Source: Actinokineospora alba
GTDB lineage: Bacteria > Actinomycetota > Actinomycetes > Mycobacteriales > Pseudonocardiaceae
DNA length: 64,000 nt
Assembly (NCBI RefSeq): GCF_004362515.1
Contig: NZ_SNXU01000001.1
Location: 682,001 to 746,000 of the forward strand
Reading direction: 5' to 3'
Part shown: positions 31,198 to 39,084 of the stretch, piece by piece
How the letters are laid out: each line of letters starts with the position of its first letter
How positions within the stretch are numbered: position 1 is the first letter of the stretch
Program-made: the position numbers and the translations under genes
The notes under the pieces: model-generated
What the model was told of the DNA's origin: nothing
The model's input: only the letters and a program-made list of their open reading frames with translations
Database searches by the model: none

Positions 31198-32726
31198 GCG
31201 GTCCTCCGGGTGACGGCGGTCATCAGGTCGCCGGAACGGATCAGGTCCTCGGCGGCGGCGATTTCGGGAGCGAGGTGGCGGTCGGCGCCGGGTCCTTCGA
31301 CGTGCTCGCGCAGGACGGCGACGGCCGCGCCGGTCAGCGGGCCGGGCAGCAGGGGCTTGCGCATGTCGAGCGCGCGGGCGGCGGTCAGCAGTTCGATGGC
31401 CAGGACGGTGGTCAGCCCGTCGACGGCCTTGCGCAGCTTGCGCGCGGCGGACCAGCCCATCGAGACGTGGTCCTCCTGCATCGCGCTGCTCGGGATCGAG
31501 TCGACCGACGCCGGGACGGCCAGGCGCTTGAGTTCGGAGACGATCGCGGCCTGCGTGTACTGGGCGATCATGTGGCCGGAGTCCACGCCGGGGTCGTCGG
31601 CGAGGAACGGCGGCAGGCCGTGCGAGCGGGCGACGTCGAGCATCCGGTCGGTGCGCCGCTCGGCCATGCTGGCGACGTCGGCGACCGGGATGGCCAGGAA
31701 GTCGAGCACGTAGGCGACGGGCGCGCCGTGGAAGTTTCCGTTGGACTCGACGCGGCCGTCGGGCAGCACGACCGGGTTGTCGATGGCGGAGGCCAGTTCG
31801 CGGTCGGCGACGGTCTCGGCGTACCCGACGGTGTCGCGGGCGGCGCCGTGCACCTGCGGGGAACAGCGCAGCGAGTAGGCGTCCTGTACCCGGTTGCACT
31901 CGGGGCCGCGGTGGCTCTCCACGATCGGCGACCCGGCGAGGAAGCGGGACATGTTGGCCGCGGACACGCTCTGGCCGGGGTGCGGGCGCAGCGCGTGCAG
32001 GTCGGGGGCGAAGACGCGGTCGGTGCCCAGCAGCGCCTCGACGCTCATCGCGGCGGTCAGGTCGGCGACGTCGAGCAGCGCGTGCAGGTCGGCCAGGGCC
32101 AGGCACAGCATGCCGAGCATGCCGTCGGTGCCGTTGATCAGCGCCAGGCCTTCCTTCTCGGCCAGCTCGACCGGGCGCACGTTCCGCTCGGCCATCACCT
32201 CGGCGGCCGGGCGAAGCGCGCCCGTGCGGTCGTGGACCAGGCCCTCGCCCATCAGCGCGAGCGCCACGGCCGAGAGCGGCGCCAGGTCGCCGGAGCAGCC
32301 CAGCGAGCCGTACTCGTGCACGACGGGGTGAATGCGCTGGTTGAGCAGCTCCAGCATCGTCTCGACGGTGGACTGCCGGACGCCGGTGCGGCCGGTGGCG
32401 AGGGTGCGCAGGCGCAGCAGCATCAGGGCGCGGACGACCTCGTCCTCGACGTGCGGACCGGCGCCCGCGGCGTGCGAGCGGATCAGCGAACGCTGCAGGG
32501 CGGCGCGCTTGTCGAGCGGGATGTGGCGGGTGGCCAGGGCGCCGAACCCGGTCGAGACGCCGTAGGTCGGCTGCTCGGCGTTGGCCAGCTCCTCGATGTG
32601 CGCGCGTGACTTGGCGACCCCGGCGAGCGCGTCCTCACTGATGCGCACCCGGGCGGCGGTCCGTGCGACCTTCACGACGTCCGCGCGGGTCAGCGGGCCG
32701 CCGTCGATCTCAACCAGTTCCAGCAT
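31194..32726 (-). CDS. hutH: histidine ammonia-lyase
   Basis: Non-oxidative deamination of histidine to urocanate, first gene of the operon. 510 residues. The tripeptide that forms the MIO electrophile lies in GSLGCSGDLAPLSAVAL: it reads C-S-G rather than the textbook A-S-G. The serine and glycine needed for cyclisation are present, and Cys-Ser-Gly occurs in some actinomycete enzymes (from memory), so activity is expected. Other family blocks are YGVSTGFGALA, NGTDGMLG and QDAYSLRCSPQVHGA. A palindrome upstream at 32781 suggests control by the divergent IclR-type regulator. Confidence 0.96.
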   Translation of the reverse strand: MLELVEIDGGPLTRADVVKVARTAARVRISEDALAGVAKSRAHIEELANAEQPTYGVSTGFGALATRHIPLDKRAALQRSLIRSHAAGAGPHVEDEVVRALMLLRLRTLATGRTGVRQSTVETMLELLNQRIHPVVHEYGSLGCSGDLAPLSAVALALMGEGLVHDRTGALRPAAEVMAERNVRPVELAEKEGLALINGTDGMLGMLCLALADLHALLDVADLTAAMSVEALLGTDRVFAPDLHALRPHPGQSVSAANMSRFLAGSPIVESHRGPECNRVQDAYSLRCSPQVHGAARDTVGYAETVADRELASAIDNPVVLPDGRVESNGNFHGAPVAYVLDFLAIPVADVASMAERRTDRMLDVARSHGLPPFLADDPGVDSGHMIAQYTQAAIVSELKRLAVPASVDSIPSSAMQEDHVSMGWSAARKLRKAVDGLTTVLAIELLTAARALDMRKPLLPGPLTGAAVAVLREHVEGPGADRHLAPEIAAAEDLIRSGDLMTAVTRRTA

Positions 32727-32780
32727 GGGCCCATCTCAACGCGTGGCAGGCCCGCGCACGAGGGGGGATCGGGTGAGAGT

Positions 32781-32796
32781 GTCTGGTATCCCAGAC
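32781..32796. promoter_or_regulatory. palindromic operator between hutH and its regulator
   Basis: GTCTGG-TATC-CCAGAC, a perfect 6-bp dyad. It lies 55 bp from the hutH start and 19 bp before the regulator GTG, where an IclR-type protein would be expected to control both genes. Confidence 0.65.
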
Positions 32797-32814
32797 TCGG
32801 CGTATCGTGGGTCC

Positions 32815-33606
32815 GTGGGTTCGAGCAGCGATGTGCCCGCGCTGCGGCGTGGCCTGGCGGTGTTGCGCCTGCTCGCGGGCAAGGCGGGCCCGGTGACGGC
32901 GGCGGCGCTCGCCCGGGAGTTGGGCCTGCCCCGGTCGACGACGTATCACCTGCTCGGCGAGCTGGCCGACGCCGGTTTCGTGACCCACCTGCCGGAGGAG
33001 CGGCGCTACGGGCTGGGGCTGGCGGCGTTCGAACTGGGCTCGGCCTACCTGCGCCATGACCCGCTGGAACGCCTCGCCCGGCCGCTGCTGCGTCGGCTGA
33101 TCGAGCGCACCGGGCACACCGCCCACCTGGGTGTCCTGCACGGCGGCGAGACCCTGTATCTGCTGCGGGAACAGCCCGCGCACCCGCACACCGTGGTGAC
33201 CGATGTGGGTGTCCGGCTGCCCGCGCACCTGCCCGCGTCCGGCCGGGCGATGCTGGCCCACCTGCCCGCCGCGCAGGTGCGGGCCCTGTTCCCGAACCGG
33301 GGGGCGTTCGTCGACCGCACCGGGCGCGGGCCCGCCCATCTACCCGCGCTGCGGGGGTTGCTGGGCGCCGAGCGGCGGCGGGGGTGGGCGGTGGAGGACG
33401 GTTATGTGACGGTCGGCTTCGCGTCGGTGGCGGCGCCGGTGTTCGACCACGGCGGGCATCCGGTGGCGGCGATCAGCACGACGTTCCGGCACACCTGCGA
33501 GACCGAGTGCGGGGAACAGTGGCCGGACTTGGCGGCGGAGACGCGGCGGGCGGCGGGCGAGCTGAGCGGACGCATCGGCGGGCACGATCCGGCGAACGAG
33601 AGGTGA
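32815..33606 (+). CDS. IclR-family regulator of the hut operon
   Basis: A 263-residue regulator divergent from hutH. N-terminal winged helix (about 10-65: LRLLAGKAGPVTAAALAREL, then PRSTTYHLLGELADAGFV) and C-terminal IclR effector domain (about 85-255, with LPAHLPASGRAMLAHLP and FASVAAPVFDHGGHPVAAIS). I start it at GTG 32815, 6 nt after the -10-like TATCGT (32803-32808) and downstream of the palindrome at 32781-32796; an earlier GTG at 32773 would place the operator inside the gene. Histidine or urocanate is the probable inducer (inference). Confidence 0.85.
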   Translation: MGSSSDVPALRRGLAVLRLLAGKAGPVTAAALARELGLPRSTTYHLLGELADAGFVTHLPEERRYGLGLAAFELGSAYLRHDPLERLARPLLRRLIERTGHTAHLGVLHGGETLYLLREQPAHPHTVVTDVGVRLPAHLPASGRAMLAHLPAAQVRALFPNRGAFVDRTGRGPAHLPALRGLLGAERRRGWAVEDGYVTVGFASVAAPVFDHGGHPVAAISTTFRHTCETECGEQWPDLAAETRRAAGELSGRIGGHDPANER

Positions 33607-33953
33607 GCGACTTGACCGACTATCGCGACGACATCCGCACCTGCCTGGAGCGGGAAGACCTGGTGCTGGACCGGATCCGGGACACCGACGACTACGTGGT
33701 GCGCGGCAGGTCGCGGCGCGCGTTCTGGTACGAGCCGGTTCTCACGCTGCCCGCCGAGCTGCTCGCCGAGTATTTGGACAAGATGAGCGAGCAGTACGGC
33801 ATGCCGGAAGCGCTGTCCCTGACCAAGATCCACGCGGTGGAGTACCTGACCACCGACCACGGGGAAGGCCTGAACGCGACCACGGCGCTCGGCTTCCGGC
33901 GCACCAAGAGCGGCGAGGTCGAGTTCTTCCTCGACCAGGACCCGCCCGCGTGA
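33603..33953 (+). CDS. hypothetical protein coupled to the hut regulator
   Basis: A 116-residue acidic protein whose GTG start overlaps the IclR gene stop (GTGA), so both are co-translated. Features: LTDYRDDIRTCLEREDLVLD, FWYEPVLTLPAELLAEYLDK, and a C-terminal strand-rich part ending FRRTKSGEVEFFLDQDPPA. No transmembrane segment or known motif. I do not recognise the family. The coupling suggests a link to histidine metabolism or to the regulator. Confidence 0.65.
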   Translation: MSDLTDYRDDIRTCLEREDLVLDRIRDTDDYVVRGRSRRAFWYEPVLTLPAELLAEYLDKMSEQYGMPEALSLTKIHAVEYLTTDHGEGLNATTALGFRRTKSGEVEFFLDQDPPA

Positions 33954-33992
33954 CCGGGCAGACGCCGGTGCGGCGCCTGCCCGGTTACCGGC

Positions 33993-34910
33993 TCAGATTC
34001 CGGCGGAGGCCAGCCAGTCCTTGGCGACCTTCGACGCGTCCGGCTTGTCCGGGGCGTTGAGTTTGGTGTTGAGCTCGATCAGCGTCTCGGTGGTCAGCTT
34101 CGCCGAGATGGCGTCGAGGACCTGCTTGATCGTGTCGCTCGCCTTGGACTTGTTGATCAGCGGGACGACGTTCTGGGCGGCGAAGTTGGACTTCGGGTCG
34201 TCCAGGACGACGAAGTTGTTCGCGGTGATGGCCGGGTCGGTGGTGAACAGGTCAGCCGCCTGCACGACGCCGCTCTTGAGGGCGTCCACGGTCAGCGGGC
34301 CGCCCACGTCGAGCGACTTGTACTCCGAGACCTGCAGGCCATAGCTGGACTGCAGGCCCGGGATGCCGTCGGCGCGCTTCTGGAACTCCGGGGGGCCGCC
34401 GAAGACGACCGGGCCCTTGCCCGCGAGGTCGGCGATGGACTTGACGCCGAGCTTGTCCGCGGTCTCCTTCGTGACGACGACCGCGTCCTTGTTCTCCGCA
34501 GCCGACTTGGCCAGCACGGTCAGTTTCCCCGGAAGCGACTTCTGCAGCGCCGCGTAGACGTCGTCGGACGTGGTTTCCTTGGCTTCCTTGTTCACGTGCA
34601 GCAGCAGGACCCCGGTGTACTCCGGGATCAGGTCGATCGACCCGTCCTGCAGACCGGCGTAGTAGGTCTCGCGGCTGCCGATGTTGAGCTTCTTGGTGAC
34701 CTTGACGCCCTTGGCCTCCAGCGCGCTCGCGTAGATCTCGGCGAGCAGGGTGCTTTCCGGGAAGTTCGCCGAGCCGATGGCGATGGTGTCCGTCGGCGCC
34801 GGTGGTGCGGCGGTGGTCGCGTTGCCCAGCGGGTCGGACCCGCCGCCGCACGCGCTCAGGGTGAGCGCCGCGGCCAGAGTGGTCGCCGCGCCGACGAGTA
34901 CGCGCTTCAT
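33993..34910 (-). CDS. osmoprotectant ABC transporter substrate-binding lipoprotein
   Basis: ProX/OpuC-type receptor for glycine betaine, choline or carnitine, 305 residues. The signal peptide MKRVLVGAATTLAAALTLSA ends in lipobox LSAC, so it is a lipoprotein facing the periplasm-like space. The OpuAC-family fold is indicated by IGSANFPESTLLAEIYASAL and LQDGSIDLIPEYTGVLL. Fourth gene of the ATPase-permease-permease-receptor operon running left from 37370. It starts 11 nt past the upstream permease stop. Confidence 0.9.
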   Translation of the reverse strand: MKRVLVGAATTLAAALTLSACGGGSDPLGNATTAAPPAPTDTIAIGSANFPESTLLAEIYASALEAKGVKVTKKLNIGSRETYYAGLQDGSIDLIPEYTGVLLLHVNKEAKETTSDDVYAALQKSLPGKLTVLAKSAAENKDAVVVTKETADKLGVKSIADLAGKGPVVFGGPPEFQKRADGIPGLQSSYGLQVSEYKSLDVGGPLTVDALKSGVVQAADLFTTDPAITANNFVVLDDPKSNFAAQNVVPLINKSKASDTIKQVLDAISAKLTTETLIELNTKLNAPDKPDASKVAKDWLASAGI

Positions 34911-34921
34911 CGGGGATCTCC

Positions 34922-35617
34922 TCACGTCGTTGCTTTCCGTTTCCTGGTGCGGGTCGGCCGCAGTCCCGGCGAGACCACCAGCCACTGCACACCCGCGAGA
35001 ACAAGCTCCACGGTGATCGCGAGCGCGGCGATGAGCACCGCGCCCCCGGCCATCTGGTCGAACTCGCGGAACGAGTTGCCGTCGATGACGAACCGGCCGA
35101 GTCCGCCCAGCGCCACGAATGCCGCGATGCTGGCGGTCGCGATCACCTGCAGCGTCGCCGCCCGCAGCGCGCCGAGCATCAGCGGCAGGGCGTTCGGGAG
35201 TTCGACTTTGAACAGCACTTCCCGTTCGCTCATCCCCATCCCGCGCGCGGCGTCCACAATGGACGGTTCGACGTTGCGGACGCCCGCGTACGTTCCGGCC
35301 AGCAGCGGCGGGACCGCGATGAGCACGAGCACGATCGTGAGCGCCTCGAAGGCGAGCAGCAAACCCATGGCGGGCACCAGGAGGACCAGCATGCCCAGCT
35401 CGGGCAGCGCTCGGACCGAGTTCAGGAGACCGACGACGAGGGTGCCGCCGCGCCGGGTGTGGCCGATGTAGGCGCCCACCGGGACGGCGATCAGGGCGGC
35501 GATGGGGATCGCGGTGGCGGTGTACTGCAAGTGCTGCACCAGGCGCAGCGGGATGGCGTTGGGAGCCCAGTTGTCCGGGCTGGTGAGCCAAGCCCAGATC
35601 TGCGCGAAGACGCTCAT
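34922..35617 (-). CDS. osmoprotectant ABC transporter permease 2
   Basis: A 231-residue membrane protein with about five or six helices. It carries the binding-protein-dependent permease loop IVDAARGMGMSEREVLFKVE followed by LPLMLGALRAA. Start ATG 35617; the upstream in-frame extension is a shadow. It overlaps the other permease by 4 bp (35614-35617). Confidence 0.88.
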   Translation of the reverse strand: MSVFAQIWAWLTSPDNWAPNAIPLRLVQHLQYTATAIPIAALIAVPVGAYIGHTRRGGTLVVGLLNSVRALPELGMLVLLVPAMGLLLAFEALTIVLVLIAVPPLLAGTYAGVRNVEPSIVDAARGMGMSEREVLFKVELPNALPLMLGALRAATLQVIATASIAAFVALGGLGRFVIDGNSFREFDQMAGGAVLIAALAITVELVLAGVQWLVVSPGLRPTRTRKRKATT

Positions 35618-36258
35618 CGCGTACCTCCCGCCCGTGCCCACGGAGTCAGCACCCGGCCGGTGATCACGAGGATGAGCTCCATCAGCAGTGCCAGCACCAG
35701 GATCGCGACGATCGCCGCGATGATCTCGGCCGGATTGCCGCGCTGGTAGCCCTCGGTGAAGAACTTCCCGAGCCCGCCGACGCCGATGAGCGCGCCGACG
35801 CTGACGAGGCTGATGTTCGACACCGTCGCGACCCGCACACCGGCCAGCAGCACCGGCACCGCCAGCGGGAGTTCCACGGCGAAGAACCGACCCAGCGGCC
35901 GGTATCCCATCGCTGTGGCGGCGGCGGTGACGGCGGGCGGGACGGCTGCCAGTGCGTCGGCGACCGACCGGACCAGCAGCGCGACCGTGTAGATGGTAAG
36001 GGCGGCGATGACGTTGAGCGGGTCGAGGATCTGGGTGCCGAGGATGAGCGGCATCAGCACGAACAGGGCCAGCGACGGGATCGTGTAGAGCATCCCCGCC
36101 GTGGGCACCAGGATCGACTTGGCCAGCCGCCAGCGGCTCGCCATCCAGCCCAGCGGCAGCGAGATCAGCAGGCCGGCGACCACCGGGATCAGGGCCAGCC
36201 ACAGGTGGTCGAGGCTGGTGGCGAACAGGACGTCGAGGTGGTCGAGGATCCAGGTCAT
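35614..36258 (-). CDS. osmoprotectant ABC transporter permease 1
   Basis: A 214-residue integral membrane protein starting MTWILDHLDVLFATSLDHLW, with the permease EAA-type loop around AAATAMGYRPLGRFFAVELP. It overlaps the ATPase gene stop by 4 bp. With 34922-35617 it forms the heterodimeric membrane channel. Confidence 0.88.
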   Translation of the reverse strand: MTWILDHLDVLFATSLDHLWLALIPVVAGLLISLPLGWMASRWRLAKSILVPTAGMLYTIPSLALFVLMPLILGTQILDPLNVIAALTIYTVALLVRSVADALAAVPPAVTAAATAMGYRPLGRFFAVELPLAVPVLLAGVRVATVSNISLVSVGALIGVGGLGKFFTEGYQRGNPAEIIAAIVAILVLALLMELILVITGRVLTPWARAGGTR

Positions 36259-37370
36259 GTGGGCACCTCGCCGGTGCGGCGGGCGTCGGCCAGCGCCTTG
36301 ACGACGGTGTCCGCGACGACCCCGCCGACCACCGCGCCCTGGGCGTCGATCGCGATACCAAGGGCGGCAGGGGAACTGAGCGCCGAGTCGAGGGCGGTTC
36401 GCAGCGTGCCGCTGTCCACTTCGAACAGTGAGCCGCCGGAGACGAGATCCTCGGCGCGCACATGGTCCACTGTGGACAAAGAGGTGTCGGACACCCAGCC
36501 GAGCGGGCGCTTCGCCTCGTCGACCACCACGGCCCAGCCGTTGTCGAGACTCCCCCGAGCCTGCTCGGCGGACGCGCCCAGCGCGACGGTGGCGACCGGT
36601 CCGACCGGAACACCTTGGGCGGAAAGGAAACCGAGCGCGCGGTAGCCGCGGTCACGGCCGACGAAGGAGGCGACGAAGTCGTCGGCAGGCTTGGCCAGCA
36701 GCTCGGCCGGCGTGGCGTACTGGGCGAGCCTGCCGCCGACGCGCAGCACCGCGACCTTGTCGCCGAGCTTGATGGCCTCGTCGATGTCGTGGGTGACGAA
36801 CACGATGGTCTTGCCGAGGTCGGACTGCAGGCGCAGCAACTCCTCCTGCAGGCCGTCGCGCACGACCGGGTCGACCGCGCTGAACGGCTCGTCCATTAGC
36901 AGCACCGGCGGGTTGGCGGCGAGCGCCCTGGCCACGCCGACCCGCTGCTGCTGCCCGCCGGAAAGCTGCGACGGGTAGCGTTTGCCCAGCTCAACGGGCA
37001 GGCCGACACGTTCGAGCAGCTCCGCGGCCTGCTTGCGGGCGGTGGATTTGCGGGTGCCGAGGAGCACCGGGACCGTGGCGACGTTGTCGAGGACGGTGCG
37101 GTGCGGGAACAGGCCCGCGTGCTGGATGACGTACCCGATGCCGCGCCGCAGCTTCGCCGGGGACTGCGCGCGGATGTCGGCGCCGTCGAGCAGGATCGTG
37201 CCGGAGGTGGCGTCGATCATCCGGTTGATCATCCGCAGGGAGGTCGTCTTGCCGCAGCCGGACGGGCCGACGAAGACGGTGATGCCGCCGTCCTCGATCG
37301 CCAGGTCCAGGCTGTCCACCGCGACCGTGCCGTCGTCGTACCGCTTCGTCACGGCCTGGAACTCGATCAC
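36255..37370 (-). CDS. osmoprotectant ABC transporter ATPase with CBS domains
   Basis: ProV/OpuCA-type ATPase, 371 residues. Walker A VGPSGCGKTTSLRMINR near residue 38, signature LSGGQQQRVGVARAL near 140, Walker B PVLLMDEPFSAVDP near 160. The C-terminal part (about 255-371) is a tandem CBS region, which in this family senses ionic strength or c-di-AMP. The start GTG 37370 is fixed by AGGAG six nt upstream; the ATG at 37391 would include that ribosome site. Confidence 0.92.
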   Translation of the reverse strand: MIEFQAVTKRYDDGTVAVDSLDLAIEDGGITVFVGPSGCGKTTSLRMINRMIDATSGTILLDGADIRAQSPAKLRRGIGYVIQHAGLFPHRTVLDNVATVPVLLGTRKSTARKQAAELLERVGLPVELGKRYPSQLSGGQQQRVGVARALAANPPVLLMDEPFSAVDPVVRDGLQEELLRLQSDLGKTIVFVTHDIDEAIKLGDKVAVLRVGGRLAQYATPAELLAKPADDFVASFVGRDRGYRALGFLSAQGVPVGPVATVALGASAEQARGSLDNGWAVVVDEAKRPLGWVSDTSLSTVDHVRAEDLVSGGSLFEVDSGTLRTALDSALSSPAALGIAIDAQGAVVGGVVADTVVKALADARRTGEVPT

Positions 37371-37512
37371 TCGAAGCTCCTCGGGTCGCACGGCTCCTTG
37401 CCGGCCGTTGATCGTTCGACCTTAGCCCGCAGGACCGACAGTGGCAGGTCGTTCCACGATCTGAGGACCCTGGCCTTCGAGCCGGTCAGCGTCCTCATAG
37501 GCTCTCTTGACT

Positions 37513-38991
37513 GTGGCCGACTCCCTCGCGAACTTCCTCGCCGATCGCGGCGTGCACTCCCGCCCGCTGCGCCTGCTGGCCGCCGCGCTCACCGAGGGCC
37601 CGCGGACTCTGGACTGGCTGATCCGCACCAGCGCCGTCCCCCGCCGCACGGTCGAAGACCTCCTGGCCGCCGCTGGCGCCCAGCGCGACGGGGACCAGTG
37701 GCGGCTCGACAACGTCGACCCGGCCCTAGTCACCCCGCTGCCCACGGCCGGCGATGACGAGTTGCGGCCCCTCTTCGAGCGCTACCTCGACGGTGTACCC
37801 AAGCCCCGGCGCGCGCTCGACCACGTCCAGGCCGACCTGGACACGATGCTGCGCCGGGCCCGGTGGCTCGACGAGACCTACCACCTGCCGGGCGCGCGGC
37901 TGCTGTGCGTCGGCGACCACGACCTGACCGCGCTGGCCGCCTGCACCCTGCGCCCGGAGCTGTCGGCCACGGTCCTGGACCTCGACGAGGACCTGCTGGC
38001 CTACATCGACGCGACGGCCCGGGAGCGCGGGCTCGACATCCGCTGCCTGCACGCGGACCTGCGGTTCGGCATGCCCGAGGTGGAAGCGGACCTGGTGTTC
38101 ACCGACCCGCCGTACACGCCGGAGGGAATGCGGCTGTTCCTGGCGCGGGGCGTGGAGTCGCTGCGGCCGGAAGGGCGGGTGGTCGTCGCGTACGGGTACA
38201 GCGAGCGGAACCCGGCGCTGGGCTTGAAGGTGCAGCAGGAGGTGCTGCGGCTGGGGCTGGTGTTCGAGGCGGTGCTGCCGGGGTTCAACCGGTACCTGGG
38301 CGCGCAGGCGGTGGGCAGTGCGAGTGACCTCTACGTGCTGCAGCCGACCGGCAAGTCGCCGAAGCTGGCCGAGGTGGCGGTCCGCGCCGGGGACACCGGG
38401 ATCTACACGCATGGACCGCAGTCGATCGAGTCCGGCGGGCCGGACCCGGAAGCCATCGCCGCCCTGCTCCGGCTGACGCGTGGCGACGACACGGTTCAGC
38501 CGACGCTGCTCGGTCCGGGCTGGTCAGCGCCGGTGAAGGCGTCGGGTCCGGTCGCGTTCGACCTGACCGCCGACCCGGGCCCGTGGCTGGCGCGCACGCT
38601 GCTGGCCGGTCCCCCGGCGCGGGTGGGTGCGCTGGTGGGGAACAACCACTCGGACATCACCGACCAGCGCGGACAGGTGGCGCTGCGGGAGTTGGTGGGG
38701 GCGAAGTACCGGCTCACCTTCCACCGCAGCACCCCGGACGGGAAGCACGCCGTCGTCATTGCCGAGCCCGTCCCGGCTCAGGGTGTCGCGTCGGCGCTGC
38801 TGGAACGTGTCCACGGCAAGCTGGGCAATGTGTGGCGGGAAGCGCTCATCCGGGACAGCGGATCGCTGACGAAGCGGGAAGCACGGGACCGGATCGCGGA
38901 GCTGGCACCGGACGAGGCCGACCTCGGCGCCCGGCTGATCGACCTTCCCCGGCACCGGATCGCGGCGATCCTCGACGCGGCCAAGGACTGA
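37513..38991 (+). CDS. BpsA/DUF43-like SAM-dependent transferase
   Basis: A 492-residue protein: winged-helix N-terminal region (about 1-60), then a Rossmann transferase (about 100-280) resembling branched-chain polyamine synthase BpsA. Motif I reads LLCVGDHDLTALAAC, motif II VLDLDEDLLAYIDATARERG, motif IV FTDPPYTPEGMRLFLARGVE. The archaeal/Thermus enzymes have GDDD and DPPE; here GDHD and DPPY, the latter typical of amino-methyltransferases. The C-terminal about 200 residues have no obvious match. GTG 37513 sits just after TAGGCT (37498-37503), suggesting leaderless translation; TTG 37507 is an alternative. Real substrate uncertain. Confidence 0.75.
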   Translation: MADSLANFLADRGVHSRPLRLLAAALTEGPRTLDWLIRTSAVPRRTVEDLLAAAGAQRDGDQWRLDNVDPALVTPLPTAGDDELRPLFERYLDGVPKPRRALDHVQADLDTMLRRARWLDETYHLPGARLLCVGDHDLTALAACTLRPELSATVLDLDEDLLAYIDATARERGLDIRCLHADLRFGMPEVEADLVFTDPPYTPEGMRLFLARGVESLRPEGRVVVAYGYSERNPALGLKVQQEVLRLGLVFEAVLPGFNRYLGAQAVGSASDLYVLQPTGKSPKLAEVAVRAGDTGIYTHGPQSIESGGPDPEAIAALLRLTRGDDTVQPTLLGPGWSAPVKASGPVAFDLTADPGPWLARTLLAGPPARVGALVGNNHSDITDQRGQVALRELVGAKYRLTFHRSTPDGKHAVVIAEPVPAQGVASALLERVHGKLGNVWREALIRDSGSLTKREARDRIAELAPDEADLGARLIDLPRHRIAAILDAAKD

Positions 38992-39002
38992 CGACGCGAA
39001 GG

Positions 39003-39084
39003 TCGAACTCACTGTCCTGAACGTGCGACTCGCTTGCCTGGCGGGGCGACTCGCTTGCCTGAGCGGGCGACTCGCGGGGGTCCC
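39003..39084. repeat. four tandem 21-bp units
   Basis: Units begin at 39003, 39024, 39045 and 39066. The second and third share GCGACTCGCTTGCCTG; the first and last are divergent. They fill the gap between the BpsA-like gene and the convergent signalling gene and end at the latter's stop. Such units look like an interspersed intergenic repeat family. Confidence 0.75.

Noticed and set aside
31198..32106. Upstream extension of the hutU frame
   Set aside because: The extension is Arg/Pro-rich and antisense-like; hutU has a normal ATG at 31197 overlapping the hutH stop.
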